Below are positions 1 through 6,634 of a DNA stretch of 26,337 nucleotides, one piece after another. The DNA lies in assembly GCA_035763085.1 (NCBI GenBank), contig DASUBV010000111.1:1-26337 (forward strand). Direction: 5' to 3'. This DNA comes from DASUBV01 sp035763085. GTDB lineage: Bacteria; Actinomycetota; Actinomycetes; Streptosporangiales; Streptosporangiaceae. The notes beneath the pieces were generated by a model. It made no database searches and was not told the origin of the DNA. It worked only from the letters and a program-made list of their open reading frames with translations. Numbering within the stretch: the stretch's first letter is position 1; each line of letters opens with the position of its first letter. Made by a program: the position numbers and the translations under genes.

Positions 1-228
1 GCCGTGGTCATCGCCGACATGACAGCGACCCAGTTCTGCGACTCCTGCGGCGTGCGCAGTCTCCTGGTCGCCCATGATGCCGCCGATCGTGCCGGCGCCG
101 AGCTGCGCCTGGTCATCCCGTCGGCCGCCGTCACGCGCATGATGAGCGTGCTGGGAGTAGACCGGCTGTTCCAGATCTACCCGAGCCTCGGCCTCGCCCT
201 GGCGGCCAGCCCAGCTCCCGGAAAATAG
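1..228 (+). CDS. STAS-domain protein (anti-sigma factor antagonist), 3' part
   Basis: This is the C-terminal 75 codons of a gene that begins before the window; the frame is open from base 1 to the TAG at 226-228. The segment VVIADMTATQFCDSCGVRSLL matches the central strand and helix of STAS domains of the SpoIIAA/RsbV type. The Asp-Ser of FCDSCG falls where these proteins carry the serine phosphorylated by the partner anti-sigma kinase. The following LRLVIPSAAVTRMMSVLGVDRLFQIYPSL fits the last helices of the domain. The usual role is partner switching: the unphosphorylated form binds an anti-sigma factor and frees a sigma factor. The partner kinase is not visible here. The second Ser of the usual DSSG is Cys, which is a common variation. 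The family call is firm; the regulated sigma factor is unknown. Confidence 0.8.
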   Translation, partial: AVVIADMTATQFCDSCGVRSLLVAHDAADRAGAELRLVIPSAAVTRMMSVLGVDRLFQIYPSLGLALAASPAPGK

Positions 229-246
229 CCTGCGGCGGGCGGTTCC

Positions 247-1734
247 CTAGCTCGGGTCCAGCAGGAGCGTCAGCGGGAGCAGCAGGTCCCGCGCGATGGT
301 CAGGTCGTCATCAAGGGGCCGGTCATGCAGGTCGGCTGGCAGCGCCGCGGCGGCCCGGCCGAACGCGGCGGACAGCCGGTCCCCCGCCGGGCGGATGCCG
401 CCCATCCGCAGGGCCCGGACCGCGGCGACCAGCTCGCAGGCCAGCACCAGCCGGTAGGCGGTGATGACGTCGGTGGTGGCGCGGGCGGACTGGGTGGAGA
501 ACCCGGCGTGCTCCTCCACGCCGCGCGACAGCACCGCACTGCCCAGCGCGGCCGGGGCGGCCAGCCGCCGGATGTCGGCGATGGCGGAGTGGGCCACGTA
601 CTCCAGGATCATGATCCCCGAGCTCGGCGCCGTGTCGCAGGCCAGGAACGGCGCCAGTCCGGTGAAGCCCGGCTCGACCAGCGTGCCGAGCCGTGCGGCC
701 GACAGGGCCGCGGTCTGGAACAGCGCAGCGCGCACCGCATCCAGGGCCAGCCCGATGTAGGCGGTGTGGAAGTTCCCGTTGTGCCAGACGGCCCGCCCGG
801 CCACGTCGACCAGCGGGTTCTCCGAGGCGGCGTTGGCATCGCTGGTCACCGCCTGCTCGGCCCGCAGCACGCTGTCCGCGGCCGCCCCGTGCACCTGAGG
901 CAGCGCCCGGTAGCCGTAGGGGTCCTGGATCCGGGCGGGCGCGCCGGCCTCGGCGGCCAGCAGCTCGCGCAGCAGGCGGGCAACCGTCTCCTGGCCCGGG
1001 CGGCCGCGGCCGGCGTGCACGGGGGCGGCGTAGGGCTCGGCCGATGCCGCCACGGCCAGGTGCGAGAGCGCGGCGATCAGCGTGCTGGCCCGCAGCAGGC
1101 CGGCCAGGTCATGGCAGGCGACCGCGGCCTCGCCGATCGTGGCGGCGTTGCTGGAGATGAACGCCAGGGCGTCGGCCGATGCCAGCGCGAACCGCGGCTG
1201 GCTGGCCGGCGCCGCCGCAGCGCCGTCGCCGCCCGGCACGGGCAGCCAGTCCCGCTCGCCGAGCAGGCACAGCGCGGTCGCCGCCAGCGCGGTCAGGTCC
1301 CCGGTGCCGATCGCGCCGTAGGTGGGGACCGGCACGGCCAGCCCCTGGTTGATCCCGGCGGCGAGCACGTCCAGCACCGCCGGGTCCACTCCCGAGCCGC
1401 CCGCGGCCAGCTGGTTGGCCCGGACGACCAGCATGGCCCGGCTCAGCTCGGCGGCGATCAGCGGCCCGCCGCCGCCCGCGTGGCTGCGCAGCAGCCGGAC
1501 CCCGTTGCCGCCCGCCCCCTCCGTCGGGACCAGCTGATCGCGATTCGCGCCGACCCCGGTGGTCCGCCCGTACACCGGGCGGGTCCGGGTCAGCTCGGTC
1601 GCCAGCCGGGCCGCCGCCTGCGCCCGGGCCCGGCCCGCGGCGCTGACCACGACCCGGGCCGCCCCGCGCGCCACCTCGGCCACCTGGGCGCAGGTCAGCG
1701 ACTCACCATCGAGGATCACCACCGGGCTGCTCAT
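247..1734 (-). CDS. Aromatic amino acid lyase family protein with a Gly-Thr-Gly triad
   Basis: The 495-residue protein belongs to the HAL/PAL/TAL (lyase aromatic) family, whose usual length is about 500. Family landmarks are present: Tyr55 in YGRTTGVG, QDPYGYR (Tyr273, Arg276), PQVHG, SENPL near 304, NGNFH at 319-323 and the EEH at 407-409. These enzymes remove ammonia from histidine, phenylalanine or tyrosine using the MIO electrophile, made from an internal Ala-Ser-Gly. Here that site reads AIGTGDL, so the triad is Gly143-Thr144-Gly145 (bases 1300-1308, clean codons). A Thr could give a methyl-substituted MIO or no cofactor at all, so the reaction is uncertain. I chose the ATG at 1734 because the next residues (VVILDGESLT) match the family N terminus; a longer reading would run into the divergent neighbour. 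No strong ribosome binding site is seen. No other hut genes are nearby, so a role in histidine breakdown is not supported. Confidence 0.82.
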   Translation of the reverse strand: MSSPVVILDGESLTCAQVAEVARGAARVVVSAAGRARAQAAARLATELTRTRPVYGRTTGVGANRDQLVPTEGAGGNGVRLLRSHAGGGGPLIAAELSRAMLVVRANQLAAGGSGVDPAVLDVLAAGINQGLAVPVPTYGAIGTGDLTALAATALCLLGERDWLPVPGGDGAAAAPASQPRFALASADALAFISSNAATIGEAAVACHDLAGLLRASTLIAALSHLAVAASAEPYAAPVHAGRGRPGQETVARLLRELLAAEAGAPARIQDPYGYRALPQVHGAAADSVLRAEQAVTSDANAASENPLVDVAGRAVWHNGNFHTAYIGLALDAVRAALFQTAALSAARLGTLVEPGFTGLAPFLACDTAPSSGIMILEYVAHSAIADIRRLAAPAALGSAVLSRGVEEHAGFSTQSARATTDVITAYRLVLACELVAAVRALRMGGIRPAGDRLSAAFGRAAAALPADLHDRPLDDDLTIARDLLLPLTLLLDPS

Positions 1735-1873
1735 GCCAGGATCGTAACGAGCGGCGGCCGCGGCGGCGCAGCCGCGCAGGCCGGCCGGGCCGCGGCGGTG
1801 CGGCCCCGAGGCGGCCGGGCCGGGGCGGGACGGGCCGGGGTGCACGCAGCCAGATCCCGGGTAGTGGCCTGAG

Positions 1874-2341
1874 ATGGCCGACGAGCAGCCAGATCCGCGG
1901 GATGAGACCGGGGCACAGCGCGCTGACCGCAATCTGGCCGAGCTGCTGCAGGAGCTGCGCGTGGCCGGGCTCGGTGTCCAGGTCCTGTTCGGCTTCCTGC
2001 TCGCGATCCCGTTCGCCACCGGATTCCAGAAGCTCGACACCGCCCAGCGTGACCTGTACATCACCACGCTGGTGCTGGCCGCGGTGGCCACCGTGCTGCT
2101 GCTCGGCCCGGTCGCCTACCACCGGCTGGTCTTCCGCCGCCGACAGAAGGAGGCGCTGGTCCGCGCGGCCAACAGCATGGCCATCCTGGGCATGGCCACG
2201 GTGGGCCTGGCCGTCTGCGCCGCCGTCGCCCTGGTGCTCAGCTACGTCGCCGCGGGCTTGCCGGCCATCCTGATCACCATCATCATCGGCGGCCTGTTCG
2301 CGGGCCTGTGGTTCGCATATCCCCTAGCCCACCGCCGCTGA
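1874..2341 (+). CDS. DUF6328 family integral membrane protein
   Basis: This 155-residue protein has a short charged N terminus, then RNLAELLQELRVAGLGVQVL and about four hydrophobic segments (roughly residues 34-52, 66-85, 100-122 and 128-148), ending in AHRR. The ELRVxxxGxQxLxGFLL signature and the topology match the small actinobacterial membrane family DUF6328, which has no known function. It is divergent from the lyase gene across a 139-bp, extremely GC-rich spacer in which I cannot recognise a promoter. The ATG at 1874 gives the conserved N terminus; the sequence before it (GTGGCCTGAG) is a poor ribosome binding site. It acts in the cytoplasmic membrane; nothing in the context suggests a substrate. 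Confidence 0.75.
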   Translation: MADEQPDPRDETGAQRADRNLAELLQELRVAGLGVQVLFGFLLAIPFATGFQKLDTAQRDLYITTLVLAAVATVLLLGPVAYHRLVFRRRQKEALVRAANSMAILGMATVGLAVCAAVALVLSYVAAGLPAILITIIIGGLFAGLWFAYPLAHRR

Positions 2342-2674
2342 GCTCCGCGGCTTTGCCGGGAGCGAGCTGCGCCCATTACGGTCAGTGATACGCAAAATAC
2401 TGAAGTATGGTTAAGTTCAACGTACCTCAGTAACATTGGCTACTCGCTGTGAGCAGCCACGCCGCAGACGACTGAAGCGACTACCCGGGCATGCGGCGAG
2501 GCGCCTCAGCCCCGCAGACATGTGAACGATCCGCCGCCCGCTGCGTGAGCGATCTGCCGAGGTCTCGTGGACGATCGGCCGAAGGCCTCGTGGACGATCG
2601 GCCGATGGGCGCGTGTACGATCGGCCCGAAATTGAGGCGCAGCCGGGCCGGGACGGTGGCAGGGTGGGGCCGTG
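2342..2674 (+). promoter_or_regulatory. Non-coding spacer with AT-rich island and repeat array
   Basis: About 330 bases separate the DUF6328 stop from the phosphotransferase start. Bases about 2377-2440 are strikingly AT-rich for this DNA and contain the short inverted repeat ATACTGAAGTAT (2397-2408; arms ATACT/AGTAT) and the segments GGTTAAGTTCAACG and CAGTAACATTGG. That composition fits a promoter, but I cannot assign clear -35 and -10 boxes on either strand. Bases 2522-2629 are a 23-bp repeat array (separate entry). I see no credible protein-coding gene here: the short open frames through it lack family resemblance and are largely made of the repeat. Confidence 0.45.
2522..2629. repeat. 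Five tandem 22-23 bp imperfect repeats
   Basis: Copies of GTGNACGATCNGCCGA begin at 2522, 2545, 2567, 2590 and 2613, a period of 23, 22, 23 and 23 bp. The third and fourth copies (2567-2582, 2590-2605) are identical over 16 bases; the first two are more diverged. Each unit holds a palindromic core, complete as ATCGGCCGAT in the fourth copy. The period is close to two helical turns, so the cores face roughly the same side of DNA. The array ends 45 bp before the phosphotransferase start. Confidence 0.85.
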
Positions 2675-3469
2675 ATGGCGGATGACGGGCCTGCCGGACT
2701 GACAGTGCCGGACTGCGTGCGGGACCTGGCCGCCGGCCGGAAGATCCGGCTGGTGTGGGAGAACGAGGTCGGCGGGCTGGCGTTCCTGGTGGGTGACGGC
2801 CCGGATCAGTTCATCAAGTGGGCTCCCGCGGGGTCGCCGCTGGACCTGCACGCCGAGGCCGGCCGGATGGCCTGGGCCTGCCGGTACATCCCGGTCGCCC
2901 GGCCGCTCGGCACCGGCCGGGATGAGGCCGGCTCGTGGCTGGTCACCACGGTGCTGCCAGGCCGCAGCGCCGTCGAGGAGCCGTGGCAGTCCGACCCGCG
3001 CACCGCCGTGACCGCGATCGGCGCCGGCCTGCGCGCCCTGCACGATGCCCTGCCGGTGGCGGACTGCCCGTTCTCCTGGTCGGCGGAGAGCCGGCTGGCC
3101 GACGCCCGCCGCCGCGCGGCAGCCGGGCAGATCGACCCGGCGGGCTGGCACGAGGAGCACCGGCCGCTGGGCCTGGCCGGCGCCCTGGACCTGCTGGCCG
3201 ATATCCCGCCGGCCGACCGGCTGGTGGTGTGTCACGGCGACACCTGCGCGCCGAACACGCTGCTCGGCGGCGACGGCCGCTGGTCGGCGCATGTGGACCT
3301 GTCCGACATGGGGGTGGCCGACCGGTGGGCCGACCTGGCCGTTGCGACCTGGAGCACAACCTGGAACTACGGGCCAGGCTGGGAGCGGCCGCTGCTGGAC
3401 GCCTACGGCATCGAGCCCGACCCCGGGCGCACCCGCTACTACCGGCTGCTGTGGGATCTGGGCCCGTGA
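2675..3469 (+). CDS. Aminoglycoside 3'-phosphotransferase (APH(3')) family protein
   Basis: The 264-residue length is the usual APH(3') length. Visible motifs are the N-lobe lysine candidate in FIKWAP (Lys48), the Brenner-type catalytic loop VCHGDTCAPNTLL (Asp189, Asn194), the metal-binding Asp208 in VDLSDMGVADRWADLA, and the C-terminal YYRLLWDLGP, which corresponds to the YRLLDE-type tail of known APH(3') enzymes. The family transfers the ATP gamma-phosphate to the 3'-hydroxyl of aminoglycosides such as kanamycin. Chromosomal actinomycete homologs often have unknown natural substrates, so resistance is an inference. The start is ATG 2675, with the purine-rich AGGG at 2661; a GTG directly before it at 2672 is an alternative. 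It stands alone, with the 23-bp repeat array upstream and the ROK gene converging from downstream. Confidence 0.85.
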   Translation: MADDGPAGLTVPDCVRDLAAGRKIRLVWENEVGGLAFLVGDGPDQFIKWAPAGSPLDLHAEAGRMAWACRYIPVARPLGTGRDEAGSWLVTTVLPGRSAVEEPWQSDPRTAVTAIGAGLRALHDALPVADCPFSWSAESRLADARRRAAAGQIDPAGWHEEHRPLGLAGALDLLADIPPADRLVVCHGDTCAPNTLLGGDGRWSAHVDLSDMGVADRWADLAVATWSTTWNYGPGWERPLLDAYGIEPDPGRTRYYRLLWDLGP

Positions 3470-3526
3470 GCCGGGCCGGCTTCCCGGCGTCGCGGTACAT
3501 CCTGGCCGGCGAGCAAGCCGCGGCCG

Positions 3527-3551
3527 CAGCGAGGCATACCCCGAGTCGCTG
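3527..3551. terminator. Weak hairpin between convergent genes
   Basis: In the 98-bp gap between the phosphotransferase stop and the ROK gene stop, CAGCGA (3527-3532) can pair with TCGCTG (3546-3551) around a 13-nt loop. It lies where a bidirectional terminator is expected, but the stem is short and has no U tract. Confidence 0.25.
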
Positions 3552-3567
3552 GGCGGGAGACTGCAGG

Positions 3568-4752
3568 TCAGGGGCCGGCAACGGAGTCGAGCAGAGCGTG
3601 GCGGGCCTGTTCCACGGCGGCCAGGACGGCGCCGCGCAGCACCGGGGCGCCGCTGACGTCGGTCGGCACCACCCGCGGGCGGCACGGGCAGATCCGGCCC
3701 ACCTCAGCCGCGACCCGGTCGGCCAGCGCCGCGCCGCCGGCCCGGCCGACATCGCCGCCCAGCACCACCAGGCCCGGGTCGAGCACGACCGAGACGGCGG
3801 CCACGCCGGTCGCGACCCGGCTGGCCAGCTCGGCGACGAAGCCGGCCCCGGCCTGATCGCCGGCCTCGGCGGCGGCGACGGCGGCCTGCACCGCCGCGGC
3901 GGCGGTCGGCCCGGCGTAGCCGTAGCTGGCCGCCAGCGGCTGCACCGCCTGCCCGCCGACCAGCGACTGGAAGGCACCGGTCGCGGGGTGGGTCACGTCC
4001 TGCGGCAGCGGCACGCCCGGCACCGGCAGGTAGCCGATCTCCCCGGCGGCGCCGCTGACGCCCCGGTGCACCCGGCCGCCCAGGACCGTGGACAGGCCCA
4101 GGCCCACGCCGATCCACACCAGCACGAAGTCGGCGGTGCCGGCCGCCGCGCCGACCGCCCGCTCGGCCATCGCGGCGAGGTTCACGTCGTTCTCGATCGT
4201 CACCGGCCGGCCCAGCTCGGCGCGCAGCGCCTCCAGCACGCCCTCGTGCCAGGCGGGCAGGTTGAACGCGAACCGCGGGTCACCGGTGTCGGGGTCCATG
4301 ACGCCCGGCGTGCCGATCACGAACGCGCGCAGCGCGTCGGGCGACACCCCGGCCGAGGCGCAGGCGGTCACGACCGCGCCGCGGACCAGCTCCACCGGGT
4401 CCTGCGCGCCGCTGGGGTTCACCGACACCTCGGCCACCACGGTGCCGGTCACGTCGGCGACGCCCGCGCTCACCTCGTTCTGCTCGACGTGCAGCCCGGC
4501 CACGTAGGCGCTGGACGGCACGACGGCATACAGCGCGGCGTTCGGGCCGCGGCCGCCGGCCAGCTCGCCGGCCACCGTCACCAGCCCGCGCTCCTCCAGC
4601 CGGGACAGCAGCTGAGAAGCGGTCACCTTAGACAGCCCGGTGTGCGCGCCCAGCTGAGCGCGGGTCAGCGGACCGCCGGTCAGCAGCAGCTCCAGTGCCG
4701 CCCGGTCGTTCAGCTCCCGCAGCAGGCTCGGTGTACCCGGCCGTCGTTGCAT
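3568..4752 (-). CDS. ROK-family transcriptional regulator (NagC/XylR type)
   Basis: The 394-residue protein has an N-terminal winged helix-turn-helix (about residues 12-65: LTRAQLGAHTGLSKVTASQLLSRL in two stretches) followed by a ROK sugar-kinase-like domain (about 85-390). The domain shows GTPGVMDPDTG, the ENDVNLAAMAE segment with the catalytic-type Asp, and the glycine-rich phosphate loop IGVGLGLSTVLGG. The usual ROK zinc motif CxCGxxGCxE is absent; that region reads HPATGAFQSLVGG, so it probably lacks structural zinc and is a sensor rather than a kinase. ROK repressors bind palindromic operators and release them when sugar binds. The gene is divergent from the sugar ABC operon, with a matching palindrome between them. 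I prefer ATG 4752 (AGGGG five bases upstream); GTG 4758 is an alternative start two codons earlier. Confidence 0.9.
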   Translation of the reverse strand: MQRRPGTPSLLRELNDRAALELLLTGGPLTRAQLGAHTGLSKVTASQLLSRLEERGLVTVAGELAGGRGPNAALYAVVPSSAYVAGLHVEQNEVSAGVADVTGTVVAEVSVNPSGAQDPVELVRGAVVTACASAGVSPDALRAFVIGTPGVMDPDTGDPRFAFNLPAWHEGVLEALRAELGRPVTIENDVNLAAMAERAVGAAAGTADFVLVWIGVGLGLSTVLGGRVHRGVSGAAGEIGYLPVPGVPLPQDVTHPATGAFQSLVGGQAVQPLAASYGYAGPTAAAAVQAAVAAAEAGDQAGAGFVAELASRVATGVAAVSVVLDPGLVVLGGDVGRAGGAALADRVAAEVGRICPCRPRVVPTDVSGAPVLRGAVLAAVEQARHALLDSVAGP

Positions 4753-5073
4753 GCCCACCCCTATCCACCACCTGGTCCCGCTCCGGCGCCTCGCGCCGGG
4801 GGCAGCGGCTCCCTGGCCCCAAGAGTGCCAGGACGCGCACTGTGTCTCAATATGGCAACAGCATCTATCTTACAGGAAAGTTTCCTGTTAGTTTCTGCGC
4901 AGATCGTGTCCAGGCCGCTACCCGGCAGGTCCCAGCAGCGAAAGGCCGAGCCTCGTGCCCGGCCTGTCACCAGCGTAGGGGGGCCAGGCTGCCGACAAGC
5001 GCGCCCGGGCCGGAGGCGCCCGCCCGGCGGGCGTGACTCCGCGACAGGCAGAGCCGGGAAGGGAGATCGGGCA
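4753..5073. promoter_or_regulatory. Divergent promoter region of the ROK gene and sugar ABC operon
   Basis: About 320 bp lie between the divergent starts. The stretch 4845-4900 is AT-rich and holds the palindromic operator (separate entry). Reading rightwards, CTATCT (4865-4870) directly before the palindrome is a candidate -10 box, so a repressor bound there would cover the start point. If so the transcript has a leader of about 190 nt, which contains a stable hairpin: CGCCCGC (5017-5023) pairs with GCGGGCG (5027-5033), 40 bases before the start codon. The box assignment is tentative. Confidence 0.5.
4872..4888. promoter_or_regulatory. Palindromic operator, probable ROK binding site
   Basis: ACAGGAAAGTTTCCTGT is a perfect inverted repeat with 8-bp arms around one central base. 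It resembles the AGGAAANTTTCCT-type operators found near actinobacterial ROK regulators. It lies about 120 bp from the ROK start and 185 bp from the binding-protein start. Confidence 0.75.
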
Positions 5074-6417
5074 GTGAACTTCACCAGATCAGCGGCCGCG
5101 GTCGGGGCCGCTGTCGCGCTCGCGGGTGCGGCCGTCGCCGGCTGCGGCTCGAGCAGCTCAGGCGGATCGGGCTCGGCCGCGCCGGCCAAGCTCGTCGTAT
5201 GGCGGATGGGCGCCTCGGTGCCGTCCCAGGTCACCTGGATGAACGGCGTGGTCCAGCAGTTCCACAAGCAGTTCCCTGCGTACGCCAAGACCAAGGTCGT
5301 GGTCGACTGGGTGCCGTGGGGCAACCGGACCACCGACTGGACCAACGCGCTCACCAGCGGCAAGGGCGCCCCCGACATCACCGAGCTGGGCAACACCGAC
5401 ACGCCGGGGGTTGCCTCGCAGGGCGCGCTGGCCGACATTACCTCCGACGTCAAGAGCTGGTCGCACGGCTCGGACCTCATCGCCGGCAACCTGGCCAATG
5501 ACACGATCAGCGGGCAGACCTACGCCGTGCCGTGGTTCGGCGGCGTGCGCGGCGTCTGGTACCGCAAGGACCAGTTCGCCAAGGCCGGCATCAGCGCTCC
5601 GCCGACCAGCTGGGCGGACCTGGTCAAGGACGCCAAGCTGCTGATGAAGAAGTACCCCGGCACCTACGGCCTGGGCGCGCCCAGCAACTTCACCAACGGG
5701 ATCGTCAGCTTCATCTGGGGCGCTGGCGGCCAGGTGGCGGTGCAGAAGGGCGGCAAGTGGGTGGCCGAGCTGACCAGCCCGCAGTCCGAGGCCGGCATCA
5801 AGTTCTACGCCGACCTGCTGCTGACCGAGCACGTCTCGCCGGCCAAGTACATCGGCCAGACCGAGCTGGGCGCGCCGGGCGCCACCTCCGGCGGCAGCGA
5901 CGAGGACTTCGCCAAGGGCACGCTGGACATGTACTTCGACGGGCCGTGGGCCAAGGCGTCGCTGGAGCAGGTCAGCAAGAAGTACGAGAGCCAGTGGGCG
6001 TCGTTCCCGATTCCCAGCCAGAACGGCCCGAACCCGGCCCCGGCCTTCGCCGGCGGCTCCGACCTCGGCGTCTGGGCCAAGAGCCCGAACAAGGCGGCGG
6101 CCTGGGACCTGATCTCGGTCATGGACAGCCCGTCCAACGCGACCACGTTCGCCACCGCTCAGGGCTTCTTCCCGGAGTTCACCTCGCAGCTGTCCAGCGG
6201 GGTCTACACCTCCAGCCCGGTCATGGCCGGGTTCGCCAAGGCCGCCGGCTACACCCAGATCTCGCCGCTGAACTCGAAGAACTGGGCGACTGCCGACGCG
6301 ACCGACGCGATCATCCCCGACATGATGAAGGCCCTGATGCAGGGCGCGAACTTCAGCTCGACGGTCAGCAAGGCCAACACCGAGCTGCAGAACGTGCTCA
6401 ACACGGGCAAGAAGTAG
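5074..6417 (+). CDS. ABC transporter sugar-binding lipoprotein (family 1)
   Basis: This 447-residue protein is an extracellular solute-binding protein. A short N terminus, a hydrophobic stretch (AVGAAVALAGAAVAG) and the lipobox VAGC (Cys24) mark it as a lipoprotein anchored outside the membrane, followed by a Ser/Gly linker. The mature part begins KLVVWRMG and contains PDITELGNTD, YAVPWFGGVRGVWYRKDQFAKAGI and PPTSWADLVKDAKLL, typical of family 1 carbohydrate-binding proteins. The substrate is not readable from sequence. With the GH3 glycosidase downstream, a beta-linked N-acetylglucosamine oligomer (DasA/NgcE-like role) is a reasonable inference, though a glucoside is possible. The start is GTG 5074 with GGGAG nine bases upstream. 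It is the first gene of the operon and is followed by a strong hairpin that may set it apart from the permease genes. Confidence 0.92.
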   Translation: MNFTRSAAAVGAAVALAGAAVAGCGSSSSGGSGSAAPAKLVVWRMGASVPSQVTWMNGVVQQFHKQFPAYAKTKVVVDWVPWGNRTTDWTNALTSGKGAPDITELGNTDTPGVASQGALADITSDVKSWSHGSDLIAGNLANDTISGQTYAVPWFGGVRGVWYRKDQFAKAGISAPPTSWADLVKDAKLLMKKYPGTYGLGAPSNFTNGIVSFIWGAGGQVAVQKGGKWVAELTSPQSEAGIKFYADLLLTEHVSPAKYIGQTELGAPGATSGGSDEDFAKGTLDMYFDGPWAKASLEQVSKKYESQWASFPIPSQNGPNPAPAFAGGSDLGVWAKSPNKAAAWDLISVMDSPSNATTFATAQGFFPEFTSQLSSGVYTSSPVMAGFAKAAGYTQISPLNSKNWATADATDAIIPDMMKALMQGANFSSTVSKANTELQNVLNTGKK

Positions 6418-6422
6418 CGATC

Positions 6423-6455
6423 GCGGCCGCCTGACCAGCCCGGGCAGGCGGCCGC
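6423..6455 (+). terminator. Strong intercistronic hairpin after the binding-protein gene
   Basis: GCGGCCGCCTG (6423-6433) and CAGGCGGCCGC (6445-6455) form a perfect 11-bp stem with an 11-nt loop, starting 6 nt after the stop codon. There is no U tract, so it may act as a partial terminator or as a 3' stabiliser of the binding-protein message, allowing more binding protein than permease to be made. Confidence 0.7.
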
Positions 6456-6500
6456 AGATCCGGGCCGTCCGCGTGCCACCCCCCCCGGTGCGCGGCCGGC

Positions 6501-6538
6501 CCGGGTCACCGGCCCCGGGTCACCGGCCCCGGGTCACC
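6501..6538. repeat. Three 14-bp tandem repeats
   Basis: The core CCGGGTCACC occurs at 6501-6510, 6515-6524 and 6529-6538, separated by GGCC, giving a perfect 14-bp period. It lies in the 217-bp spacer between the binding-protein and first permease genes. Function unknown; it may simply be a short tandem duplication. Confidence 0.8.
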
Positions 6539-6634
6539 TCGTTACTGTTCAGAACCGGCCGCGGGCGCCGGCAGGCGCGAGCCTGCGGCCCGGACCCCGC
6601 GCCGGCGATCACCGCCAGAAAGAGGGAGCTGACC

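Noticed and set aside
247..2091. Longer lyase protein starting upstream at 2091
   Set aside because: It would overlap the divergent DUF6328 gene and adds a sequence with no family likeness; ATG 1734 gives the family N terminus.
2522..2629. CRISPR array
   Set aside because: The units repeat every 22-23 bp with only about 7 bp between 16-bp cores, and the intervening bases are not spacer-like. No cas gene is near.
2491..2685. Small protein gene over the 23-bp repeats
   Set aside because: A 64-codon frame exists, but its product is mostly repeat-derived, has no family likeness, and runs into the phosphotransferase start.
6501..6538. Operator array for the sugar operon
   Set aside because: The 14-bp repeats do not resemble the upstream palindrome and lie inside the operon, so regulation by the ROK protein is not supported there.
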